Below are positions 6,271 to 13,240 of a stretch of 28,452 nt of DNA, piece after piece. Position numbers and translations under genes: made by a program. Where the stretch lies: assembly GCA_004297315.1 (NCBI GenBank), contig SCTU01000104.1, forward strand, positions 1 through 28,452, given 5' to 3'. The notes under the pieces are model-generated. The model did no database searches. It was given only the letters and a program-made list of their open reading frames with translations, and was not told the DNA's origin. Position 1 is the stretch's first letter; every line of letters begins with the position of its first letter. The stretch comes from Dehalococcoidia bacterium (GTDB taxonomy: Bacteria > Chloroflexota > Dehalococcoidia > UBA2979).

Positions 6271-7218
6271 ATGCCCGATGAGACGTCTGACGAACCGGTG
6301 ATCGAGGCGCGCGGCCTCGTGAAGCGCTACGGCGATATCACAGCGCTGGCCGGGGTCTCCTGCACGGTCCGCCGCGGCGAGATTTTCGGCGTCCTCGGGC
6401 CGAACGGCGCGGGCAAGACGACCTTGGTCGAGGTCCTCGAAGGGCTGACCCTCCCGACCGAGGGCACGGCGCGTGTGCTGGGCGTCGAGGTCACCGAGGA
6501 TCCGGCCGCCGTGAAGGCGCGTATCGGCGTGCAGTTGCAGGCGTCTTCCTACCACCGCTACCTGACGCTGCGCGAGATCCTCGAACTCTTCGGGTCGTTC
6601 TACCCGCGACGCGCGGAGTCGATGGCGCTGCTGGAGCGGGTCCGTCTCCAGGACCGTGCGGGCGCGCGAATGAGCACGCTCTCCGGGGGGATGCGCCAGC
6701 GCTTCAGCATCGTCGCCGCGCTCGTGAACGAGCCCGAGCTCGTCTTCTTCGACGAACCGACGGCCGGCCTCGATCCCGACGCGCGCCTCGACCTTTGGGA
6801 GATCGTGCGAGGCGTGCGCGAGGCGGGCGCGACGGTCGTGCTCACCACTCACTACATGGAGGAGGCGCAGGCACTCTGCGACCGGGTTGCGTTTCTGAAC
6901 GCGGGAGAGGTCGTCGCCCTCGACACCCCGGAGGGGCTGATCCGCTCGCTCCATGCCCCCTATCGCGTGACCGCCACCAGCGCGAAGCCGCTTCCCGAGG
7001 CGGCCGTGCGCGCCCTCCTCGGGGCGGACGACGTCGAATTCGACTGCGGGCCGGACGGGCAGACGGTGCGACTGCGGGCGAAGGACGCCCCGCGCGTGAC
7101 CGCAGCCCTGCTGGCGCTCGCCGAGCGCGAGCGCGTGGTGCTCGATGGCCTCACGGTGCAGCCGGCGTCGCTGGAGGATGTGTTCCTCCGCGTCACGGGA
7201 CGGAAGTTGAGCGGATGA
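6271..7218 (+). CDS. ABC-2 exporter ATP-binding protein
   Basis: This 315-residue ABC ATPase belongs to the DrrA/CcmA-like ABC-2 exporter group. The Walker A is GPNGAGKT (residues 43-50), the signature LSGGMRQRF starts at 137, the Walker B is ELVFFDEPTAGLDP (156-169) and the H-loop is TTHYMEEA (H194). A C-terminal extension after residue ~215, ending in ASLEDVFLRVTGRKL, is typical of DrrA-type drug or lipid exporters. Its stop overlaps the permease start in ATGA, so the two form a transporter. Substrate is unknown. A 43-base gap follows greA, so read-through from greA is possible. Confidence 0.92.
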   Translation: MPDETSDEPVIEARGLVKRYGDITALAGVSCTVRRGEIFGVLGPNGAGKTTLVEVLEGLTLPTEGTARVLGVEVTEDPAAVKARIGVQLQASSYHRYLTLREILELFGSFYPRRAESMALLERVRLQDRAGARMSTLSGGMRQRFSIVAALVNEPELVFFDEPTAGLDPDARLDLWEIVRGVREAGATVVLTTHYMEEAQALCDRVAFLNAGEVVALDTPEGLIRSLHAPYRVTATSAKPLPEAAVRALLGADDVEFDCGPDGQTVRLRAKDAPRVTAALLALAERERVVLDGLTVQPASLEDVFLRVTGRKLSG

Positions 7219-8288
7219 CCCGGATCCTCTTCTCGTCCTCGCTGAAGATGCTGACGCGCGACCGTCAGGCGCTCTTCTGGGCGCTCATCTTCCCGCTCAT
7301 GTTCCTCGGGGTGTTCAAGCTCTTCTCTGGCGACACCGCCGGCACCACCCACTTGATCGTCTCAGTCGACGCGACGAGCGAGCGGGGCCGCTCGCTCGTC
7401 GAAGCGCTCGGCCGCGTGGGGTTCCTTGAGGTCGACACGCGGCCCGGACTCGACGAGGACGCGGCCACACGGCTGATCGAGGCGGACGAGGGCGACGCCG
7501 CGCTCGTGGTGTTCCCGGCGGCGCCAAGTTCGCCCGCCAACGCCGTGCTGCTCGTCGGCATCCGCGACCCGATCGGGCGGCAGGTGACCGCGGCCGCCAT
7601 CGCCTCGGTCGTGGACGGGGTGAACCTGTCGTTGACGCGGTCGCCGGCGTCGATCTCGCTGGTCACACGGCCGGTGGACGAGAAGACGACGTCGTTCTTC
7701 CAGTTCGTCGCCCCGGGGATCCTCGGCATGGGCCTGATGAACTTCGCGACGATCAGCCTCTCGGGTTCGCTGTCTCGCTACCGGGAAGAGGGCGTCCTGC
7801 GCCGGATCCGCGCGACGCCACTGCCGCCCTCGTTCTTCTTCCTCAGCGTGCTTGGGGCACACCTTGTCATCACCGGCCTGCAGGTGGCGGTGCTGATGGT
7901 CGTGGGGCAGGCGCTGGGGGCGGACCTGTTCAGCGGCGGCATATGGGCGCCGCTGATCGCCATCTTCGGGACGGTCGTCTTCCTCAACGTCGGTGTAATC
8001 GTCGCGGGTCGGGTGAAGGGGCGCGGCGCCGTCGAGGGGGCGGCGAACGCGATCACGTTGCCGATGATGTTCCTCTCCGGCTCGTTCTTCCCGGTCAGCG
8101 CCCTGCCGGAAGTCGTGCAGAAGATCGTGCAGGTGCTGCCGCTCACACACATGTTGTCGGCGCTTCGGGGCGTGACCATCGAGGGCGAGTCGATCGCGGC
8201 GCAATGGCCGTCGCTGCTGGTGATGCTGGGTTGGACAGTCGCCTCGTTCGTGGCCGCGCGGTTCGCCTTCAGCCTGGACGACGCGTAA
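7215..8288 (+). CDS. ABC-2 type exporter permease
   Basis: This 357-residue permease starts at ATG 7215, coupled to its ATPase. One hydrophobic segment near the N-terminus (FWALIFPLMFLGVFKLF) is followed by an extracytoplasmic region of ~150 residues. Then come about five membrane helices, including LGMGLMNFATISLSG, FFFLSVLGAHLVITGLQVAVL and the conserved FLSGSFFPVSALPEVVQKIVQVLPLTH-type loop of ABC-2 permeases. The layout, with a large loop after helix 1 and a helical bundle at the C-terminus, is that of the ABC2_membrane_3 group that exports lipids, drugs or polysaccharide parts. The open frame extends upstream inside the ATPase gene, but that is not coding. It ends six bases before the convergent ctaB stop. 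Confidence 0.9.
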   Translation: MTRILFSSSLKMLTRDRQALFWALIFPLMFLGVFKLFSGDTAGTTHLIVSVDATSERGRSLVEALGRVGFLEVDTRPGLDEDAATRLIEADEGDAALVVFPAAPSSPANAVLLVGIRDPIGRQVTAAAIASVVDGVNLSLTRSPASISLVTRPVDEKTTSFFQFVAPGILGMGLMNFATISLSGSLSRYREEGVLRRIRATPLPPSFFFLSVLGAHLVITGLQVAVLMVVGQALGADLFSGGIWAPLIAIFGTVVFLNVGVIVAGRVKGRGAVEGAANAITLPMMFLSGSFFPVSALPEVVQKIVQVLPLTHMLSALRGVTIEGESIAAQWPSLLVMLGWTVASFVAARFAFSLDDA

Positions 8289-8294
8289 CCGTCG

Positions 8295-9206
8295 TCAGCC
8301 GATCAGGAGCCGGTCGGCCACCATCGCGCCGAACAGGGCTGCCAGATACAGGGTCGAGTAGCGGAACATGGCCTTGGTGCCCTCGAGGCCACTTCCCCGC
8401 ATGACACGCCATCCGGTGAGGACGAACCCCAGGCCGCCGAGGGTGGCGACGGCGAAATAGATCGCGCCCATGGTCGCGACCGCGCCGAAGATCAGCGTGA
8501 TCGCGGCCGTGAGGATGCTGTAGAGGAACGTCTGTCGCTTGGTCTCGTGTTCGCTAAGGACGGGCAGCATCGGCACGTTGACGGCGCGATAGTCATCGGC
8601 CAGACGGAGGGCGAGCGCCCAGAAGTGCGGCGGCTGCCAGAAGAACACGATCGCGAAGAGCAGCGCCCCCTCGATCGTGATCGAGTCCGTCACGGCCGTC
8701 CAGCCGATCAGGGGGGGTGCCGCGCCGGCAATCCCGCCCACTACCGTGTTATGGACGGTGTGCCGCTTGAGGTACATCGAGTAGATCACGACGTAGTAGG
8801 CGAACGCGCCGAGCGCGAGCGCAGCCGCCCACGGGTTCACGGTGAACAGCAGCCACGGCCCGGAGGCGAGCCCCAGCGACCAGCCGAAGATAGCGGCGTG
8901 GCGCGCCGGGACGCGGCCACTAGGGATCGGCCGCTTGCGGGTCCTCCGCATCAGGGCGTCGATGTCACGGTCGATGTACATGTTGACGGCGCCGCCGCCG
9001 CCCGCGGCCAGCACGCCGCCGACGAGGGTGGCGAGGACGAGCTGCCAGCCGGGCCAGCCGCCGTCTGCGAGCACCATCGCCGGGACGGTGGTGATCAGCA
9101 GCAGGAGCATGATCGAGGGCTTCGTGAGGACGAAGTAGTCGCGGGCCGTCTGGCGCCAGACGGAAGCCGGGCGCGCGGTCCCGGCCCGCTGGCGGACGCT
9201 ACTCAT
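8295..9206 (-). CDS. ctaB: Protohaem IX farnesyltransferase (haem O synthase)
   Basis: CtaB/CyoE transfers a farnesyl group to haem b to make haem O, the precursor of haem A used by the cytochrome oxidase encoded downstream. The 303-residue UbiA-family membrane protein shows the prenyl-diphosphate binding motif NMYIDRDIDALMRRTRKRPIPSG (written here in part; residues ~80-100) with its Asp pairs, plus YLKRHTVHNTVVGG, and WQPPHFWALALRLADDY with the second Asp motif. About nine hydrophobic segments are present. Its ATG overlaps the ccmD stop (ATGA), placing it as the last gene of the ccm operon rather than in the cta operon. No haem A synthase (ctaA) is in this window. Confidence 0.96.
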   Translation of the reverse strand: MSSVRQRAGTARPASVWRQTARDYFVLTKPSIMLLLLITTVPAMVLADGGWPGWQLVLATLVGGVLAAGGGGAVNMYIDRDIDALMRRTRKRPIPSGRVPARHAAIFGWSLGLASGPWLLFTVNPWAAALALGAFAYYVVIYSMYLKRHTVHNTVVGGIAGAAPPLIGWTAVTDSITIEGALLFAIVFFWQPPHFWALALRLADDYRAVNVPMLPVLSEHETKRQTFLYSILTAAITLIFGAVATMGAIYFAVATLGGLGFVLTGWRVMRGSGLEGTKAMFRYSTLYLAALFGAMVADRLLIG

Positions 9207-9382
9207 CGAGATGCGTTACCCCGAGGGGAAGTCCCGGCCGCGTCGGCCTCGGCAAGCCGCTCCTCGAGGCGTTCGACCTCGCGGTTCAGCCCGCGGATAC
9301 GCGCCTGCAGCAACAGGAGGTAGACGAAGAGGCCCGCCCAGAACACGGCGAACCCGGTGAACAGATAGCCGAGCCCGTCCAT
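9203..9382 (-). CDS. ccmD: CcmD-like haem exporter small subunit
   Basis: This 59-residue protein is called from position and shape. It has one hydrophobic helix (LGYLFTGFAVFWAGLFVYLLLLQARI, residues ~4-29) and then a charged coiled segment (LNREVERLEERLAEADAA). CcmD is a small single-pass protein that helps release haem-loaded CcmE from CcmABC. The gene follows ccmC with a one-base TAATG overlap and itself overlaps ctaB by ATGA, as expected for a translated operon member. Sequence conservation in CcmD is low, so the assignment rests mainly on context. Confidence 0.8.
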   Translation of the reverse strand: MDGLGYLFTGFAVFWAGLFVYLLLLQARIRGLNREVERLEERLAEADAAGTSPRGNASR

Positions 9383-10092
9383 TACGCCTCCTCGCGGCGG
9401 TCCGCAGCAGCCCTCAGGCCCAGCAGCCGTTGGCCGAGCCGCTCTGTGTCCGTACGCAACAGGATGAGCCACGTGGTGAGCAGGAGGATCGCCAACGTAG
9501 AGATCAGGAGGACGATGAGCATGCCCTCCGGCAGTTGCGGGTCGGTGCGCGAGACGATCGGCTGGGGATGAAGCGTGCGCCACCAGCGCACCGACATCAC
9601 GATCAGCGGCACGTCGAGGAACCCGACGATCGCGTAGACGGCGGAGTACCGTGCCGCCTGCTCGTCGCTGGTGTCGGAGACGGCCCTGGCGAGCATGTAG
9701 GCGGCGTACACGAGGAACAGGATCAGCGTGGAGGTCAGCCGCGCGTCCCACTGCCAGTAGGTGCCCCAGATCGGCTTGCCCCACAATGAGCCAGTCACGA
9801 GTGTGAACCCGGTGAACAGCACCCCGACGCTGGCGGCGCCGCGCGCGATCGCATCCCAGCGCATGTCGTGCTTCCACAGCACCATGATCGAGGCGACGAA
9901 CACGACCCCGAAGGCGAGGTACATCGCCTGCGCGCTCGGGAGGTGGATGTACATCAGCCGCTGCACGTCGCCCTCGACCGCCTCGCGGGGGGCGACGACG
10001 ACGGCCCCCACGATCATCCCGAGCACCCCGACGCCGACGAGCGGCGGCAGCACCATCCAGCGCAGGCCGTAGACGCGTCGCACGATGCTCAT
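9382..10092 (-). CDS. ccmC: Haem handling protein CcmC
   Basis: CcmC presents haem to CcmE during cytochrome c maturation. The 236-residue protein has six hydrophobic helices and the tryptophan-rich WWD-type motif WGTYWQWDARLTS, with flanking conserved His in MYIHLPSAQAMY and in WWRTLHPQP. The ATG at 10092 overlaps the ccmB stop in ATGA; the open frame continues 26 codons upstream but that part lies inside ccmB. The motif has Tyr where many CcmC proteins have Trp (WGTWW), a conservative change. Confidence 0.95.
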   Translation of the reverse strand: MSIVRRVYGLRWMVLPPLVGVGVLGMIVGAVVVAPREAVEGDVQRLMYIHLPSAQAMYLAFGVVFVASIMVLWKHDMRWDAIARGAASVGVLFTGFTLVTGSLWGKPIWGTYWQWDARLTSTLILFLVYAAYMLARAVSDTSDEQAARYSAVYAIVGFLDVPLIVMSVRWWRTLHPQPIVSRTDPQLPEGMLIVLLISTLAILLLTTWLILLRTDTERLGQRLLGLRAAADRREEA

Positions 10093-10745
10093 CGTTCCAC
10101 CGCCAGGGGGAAGAGGAGCACCGCGGTGAGCGTGCTCCAGAGGGCGAAGACGCCCAGCAGCATGGTCCATGGGGCGTCGCCCGCAAAGATGCCGAGCGTC
10201 TCACCCGTCGCGCGGACGGCTGCGATCAGCATCGGCACGAGCAGCGGGAGCGCCATCACCGGCAGCAGCACCGCGCGGGTGCGGGTGCCGCTTCCCAGGG
10301 TGCCGAGGAGCGTGGTCAACGAGGCGTAGCCAGCCGTCCCCAGGATCACAATCACCACCAAGTCCGGGGTCACCAGCGGTTCATCAAACAGGATAGTCGC
10401 CGCGATCAACAGCGAAAACTCGATCACGACTAGTGCGATCATGCTTGCGATGAGCTTGCCGAGGAATACGACCGTCGGGCTCACAGGCGACAGGAGCAGT
10501 GCGTCGAAAGTCCCTTCCTCGGCCTCGCGCTGAAATCCGGCCCCCGCGGCAAAGACGCCGGCGAAGAGGAAGGTCGTCCACAGTACGCCCGGCAGGAGCG
10601 GATGTACGTCGGTCGTCGCGAGGTCGAATGCGAACGAGTAGGTCAGCACGCTGATCGCGGCAAACGCCGCGGCCGTCAGCCAGCCGGCGCGGTCGCGCCA
10701 GGCGAGCCGGAGGTCCTTCCCCACCACGGCCATGACGGCGCTCAC
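10089..10745 (-). CDS. ccmB: Haem ABC exporter permease CcmB
   Basis: CcmB is the membrane subunit of the CcmAB ABC complex that drives release of holo-CcmE. The 218-residue protein has about six hydrophobic segments. It contains GFQREAEEGTFDALLLSPVSP (part), the typical CcmB cytoplasmic region, followed by the helix VVFLGKLIASMIALVVIEFSLL and later LGTLGSGTRTRAVLLPVMALPL. The GTG at 10745 overlaps the ccmA stop as GTGA; an ATG four codons later (10733) is the alternative. The longer open frame upstream is antisense noise over ccmA. Confidence 0.94.
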   Translation of the reverse strand: MSAVMAVVGKDLRLAWRDRAGWLTAAAFAAISVLTYSFAFDLATTDVHPLLPGVLWTTFLFAGVFAAGAGFQREAEEGTFDALLLSPVSPTVVFLGKLIASMIALVVIEFSLLIAATILFDEPLVTPDLVVIVILGTAGYASLTTLLGTLGSGTRTRAVLLPVMALPLLVPMLIAAVRATGETLGIFAGDAPWTMLLGVFALWSTLTAVLLFPLAVER

Positions 10746-11437
10746 GCGGACACCGCCGGGGCGACCGGGGCAGGCGGACTCACGGTGTCCTCCACGACCC
10801 GCCCGCGGTCTAGACGGATGACGCCGTCCGCCCACGCGTCGATCCGGTCGACGCGGTGCGTCGCGGCGAGCACGGTCACGCCAGGGGCGCGCAGCATCAC
10901 CTCGTCCAGCAGGGCGATGCCGTCCGGGTCCAGTCCGGTCTCGGGTTCGTCCACCAGGAGCACGGGGGGCCGGTGGATCAGCGCCCGCGCGATGGAGAGC
11001 CGCTGGTGGGTGCCGCGCGAGAGGATCGCGACCGGCTCGTAGCGCCGCCGCCAGAGCCCGAGCAGGCGCAGCAGTTCCTCGATCCGTGCCGGGGCGGCTG
11101 GTACGTCGTAGAGCCGTGCGAAGAAGGCGAGGTTCTCCAGCGGCGAGAGCGCCTCGTACAGCATCGGACTGTGACGCAGCACACCCAGCGAGCGGCGCAG
11201 CGCGGCGCTCCGGCCGCGCAACGAATGGCCGGCGATCCATGCCTCCCCGCTCGTCGGTTGCACCAGGGTCGAAAGCAACGAGAGCAGCGTCGTCTTCCCA
11301 GCGCCGTTCGAGCCGATCAGCGCGACCTTCCGTCCGGCGGGCACGCGCACGCTCACCTCGCTGAGGACGTCGACGCCGGCGTACCGGCGCGTGAGTGCGC
11401 GCGTCTCGACGACGAGCGGCGCGGTCTCCTCGCTCAA
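10742..11437 (-). CDS. ccmA: Haem ABC exporter ATP-binding protein CcmA
   Basis: This 231-residue ABC ATPase pairs with CcmB. The Walker A is GSNGAGKTT (residues ~42-50), the Walker B is PVLLVDEPETGLDP, and the H-loop lies in VLAATHRVDRI. The signature reads LSRGTHQRLSIARAL, with Arg in place of the first Gly of LSGGQ. That variant is common in CcmA-type proteins (LSRGM-Q-RL), so it is unlikely to be a defect. The likely start is TTG 11437, overlapping the preceding stop as TTGA, which matches the coupling pattern of the whole operon. Gene order (A-B-C-D) confirms the assignment over a general exporter. Confidence 0.93.
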   Translation of the reverse strand: MSEETAPLVVETRALTRRYAGVDVLSEVSVRVPAGRKVALIGSNGAGKTTLLSLLSTLVQPTSGEAWIAGHSLRGRSAALRRSLGVLRHSPMLYEALSPLENLAFFARLYDVPAAPARIEELLRLLGLWRRRYEPVAILSRGTHQRLSIARALIHRPPVLLVDEPETGLDPDGIALLDEVMLRAPGVTVLAATHRVDRIDAWADGVIRLDRGRVVEDTVSPPAPVAPAVSA

Positions 11438-12456
11438 GCGGCCGCCCCGCGCCGGCGCCAGATCAGCGCTCCGGCTGCGCCCACGATCGCGAGGACCGTG
11501 GCCGCCGCGATCGAGGCGCCGGGCTGCTCGGTCAGCGGGTGGTGCTGCAACTCACCGGCGACGCCGTCGATGTCCACCAGCAGCGACTGCCCTGCGTCGA
11601 CGCGGGCCCGCTGGACCACGGTCAGCACGGTGTGGTCCTCGTCCTCCAATACCTGCTCGTCTCCCTTCGTCGCGGGGACGACCGGGCGTACCGCGCGCAC
11701 GTAGTCGCGCGGCACGCGCGCGACGACCGACTCCGCGGGCACCGGCACCGTGACGCGCAGCCGGTAGCGGTCAATCGCGGGGTCGTACTTCACGAGGTAC
11801 GTGCTCGTGATGATCGAGGCGGCCGAGCCGGGGCGGATCGGCGTCGTGACGGACAGCACGCCGTTTGCGAGCGTGCCGTTGCCGTCCTCTTCGCTCGCCT
11901 CCTCGGTGCCGGTCGGAGCGGGGAGGCGCAGGGTGACGCCGCCCGTGCCGCCGATGTATACGCGGTCGCCCGCCAGTCCCAGCACGTCCTCGCGCAGGAG
12001 GCCGATGTGCCCCTGCTTCGGGTCGATGCCGATCACCGTGACGATGGTCTGAATCAGGCGGAGCGCGTTCGGCCGGTCGGTCGTGGCGTAGACCGTGATG
12101 TCGCGGGTGAATTCGCGCTCCGGACCCGTGAAACGGATCGGGTCGGCGAAGTAGTTGACGTTCAGGTAGTTCACACGAGGGACGTAGGTGCGAGAGACGG
12201 CGGCGGGGATGCGCACCTCGTACGCGCCGTTTGTCACCGGCGTCTTCACGCTGCCGGAGGCCTCCGAGCCCTCGAGGATGATCAACTCCACCTCGACAGC
12301 ACCCTCCAGCCTGGCACCCGAACTCCCCATCGTGACGCGCCCGCGCACCACGGCATCGGCGGTGGATTCCTGGGCGACGGCGTGCGGCGGCCCGATCATG
12401 AGGACGCTAGCGAGGGCGAGCAGGGCTGCGACGCCCGCGGACACGACTCGCGTCAT
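11434..12456 (-). CDS. Unknown secreted membrane-anchored protein in ccm operon
   Basis: This 340-residue protein begins with a signal peptide (hydrophobic residues ~5-22, cleavage likely after AVAQ). It ends with a C-terminal transmembrane helix (ASIAAATVLAIVGAAGALIW) and a short Arg-rich cytoplasmic tail, so nearly all of it is outside the cytoplasm. The body is rich in beta strands. Residues ~35-75 (ADAVVRGRVTMGSSG, then GAYEVRIP) resemble a carboxypeptidase-regulatory-like or Ig-like fold. No Cys or CXXCH is seen, so it is not a cytochrome. It overlaps ccmI-like upstream and ccmA downstream by four bases each. That position suggests a role in cytochrome c maturation or apocytochrome handling, but I do not recognise it as any classical Ccm protein. 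Confidence 0.85.
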   Translation of the reverse strand: MTRVVSAGVAALLALASVLMIGPPHAVAQESTADAVVRGRVTMGSSGARLEGAVEVELIILEGSEASGSVKTPVTNGAYEVRIPAAVSRTYVPRVNYLNVNYFADPIRFTGPEREFTRDITVYATTDRPNALRLIQTIVTVIGIDPKQGHIGLLREDVLGLAGDRVYIGGTGGVTLRLPAPTGTEEASEEDGNGTLANGVLSVTTPIRPGSAASIITSTYLVKYDPAIDRYRLRVTVPVPAESVVARVPRDYVRAVRPVVPATKGDEQVLEDEDHTVLTVVQRARVDAGQSLLVDIDGVAGELQHHPLTEQPGASIAAATVLAIVGAAGALIWRRRGAAA

Positions 12457-12734
12457 CGGCTGACCTCGAGGGCGTCGGCTTGGCGAAGCGCCTCGGTCAC
12501 CTCGCGGAGGCGAGGCCCGAGCGCTCGGCGGCCTTCGAGGCGGTCTCCGGCGGTGATCCGGCCCGCGGCCGCATCCTCGTCCAGTTCGCGAAGCGCGAGG
12601 AGCAGCCCGTCCCGCTCCGCCGCCAACTCGATCACGTCGCCGGCGGCGGTGTCGGCTCTGGCGTCGCTGCGACGCGGCAGCGCGACGAAGGCGCCGGCGC
12701 CCAGCGCGACGAGGACGAGGACGACCCACTCCAT
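12453..12734 (-). CDS. Short CcmI-like protein
   Basis: This 93-residue protein has one N-terminal helix (MEWVVLVLVALGAGAFVAL) followed by a charged helical segment. The pattern LAAERDGLLLALRELDEDAAAGRI (residues ~37-60), leading into TAGDRLEGRRAL, matches the conserved N-terminal part of CcmI (ER-x-x-LL-x-A-L-x-DLD-x-D-x-x-x-G-K-L). CcmI brings apocytochrome c to the haem ligation site. The tetratricopeptide C-terminal domain of proteobacterial CcmI is missing, so apocytochrome capture would need another protein. The gene is coupled to ccmH upstream and to the unknown gene downstream by ATGA overlaps. Confidence 0.75.
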   Translation of the reverse strand: MEWVVLVLVALGAGAFVALPRRSDARADTAAGDVIELAAERDGLLLALRELDEDAAAGRITAGDRLEGRRALGPRLREVTEALRQADALEVSR

Positions 12735-13240
12735 CAGGCTCGTGCCTCCGGCTTTTCTTCGCCGTCGGCGATCTGGGCGTCCAGCCAGGCCTCGTCCACG
12801 CCCGTCGAGTTCGGGCCAGAGGCGAGTGCCTTCGTGCGGCGCGCGGAGAGCAGGAACCACGCGCCGCCGGCAGCGACGAGCAACACGGACGCGCCCACCC
12901 AGCCGAAGAGGATCAGGTTGAACCCGTCACGGTGGAGGTCTGCGCGGACGCGCTCACCGTAGCGCTGCTCGAAGTAGAAGATGATCTCGTCCGGCGTGGC
13001 GCCCGCCGCAAGTTGCTCGCGGATGATCCGCTTCATGTCGACGCAGACCACCGTGCCACAGATATCCAGCCGCTCGTTGGTGCAGAGCGGGCAGAGCAGT
13101 TGCTTCTCGATCACGAGTGCCTGCGCCTCGATCCGCGGGTCGGACGAGGGCGGCACCTGTGCCGACGCCGGGGGCGCGGCCAACGGTGCGACCGCCAGCA
13201 GCGCGAGCGCGAGGAGGAGCGAGGACATCCGGCGCGTCAT
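12734..13240 (-). CDS. ccmH: CcmH-type apocytochrome thiol reductase
   Basis: CcmH reduces apocytochrome c thiols before haem attachment. The 168-residue protein has a signal peptide (residues ~1-27), the redox motif in KQLLCPLCTNERL (C50 and C53), and the family helix region DMKRIIREQLAAGATPDEIIFYFEQRYGERV. A C-terminal helix (FNLILFGWVGASVLLVAAGGAWFLL) anchors it. Two differences stand out: Leu replaces the Arg of the usual LRCxxC, and a second Cys pair (C61 and C66 in DICGTVVCVDM) follows closely. The ATG at 13240 overlaps the ccmF stop; the longer open frame is antisense noise. Confidence 0.93.
   Translation of the reverse strand: MTRRMSSLLLALALLAVAPLAAPPASAQVPPSSDPRIEAQALVIEKQLLCPLCTNERLDICGTVVCVDMKRIIREQLAAGATPDEIIFYFEQRYGERVRADLHRDGFNLILFGWVGASVLLVAAGGAWFLLSARRTKALASGPNSTGVDEAWLDAQIADGEEKPEARA

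Noticed and set aside
10742..11437. Defective CcmA because of Arg in the ABC signature (LSRGT)
   Set aside because: LSRG-type signatures are common in CcmA-like ATPases; Walker A, Walker B and the H-loop are intact.
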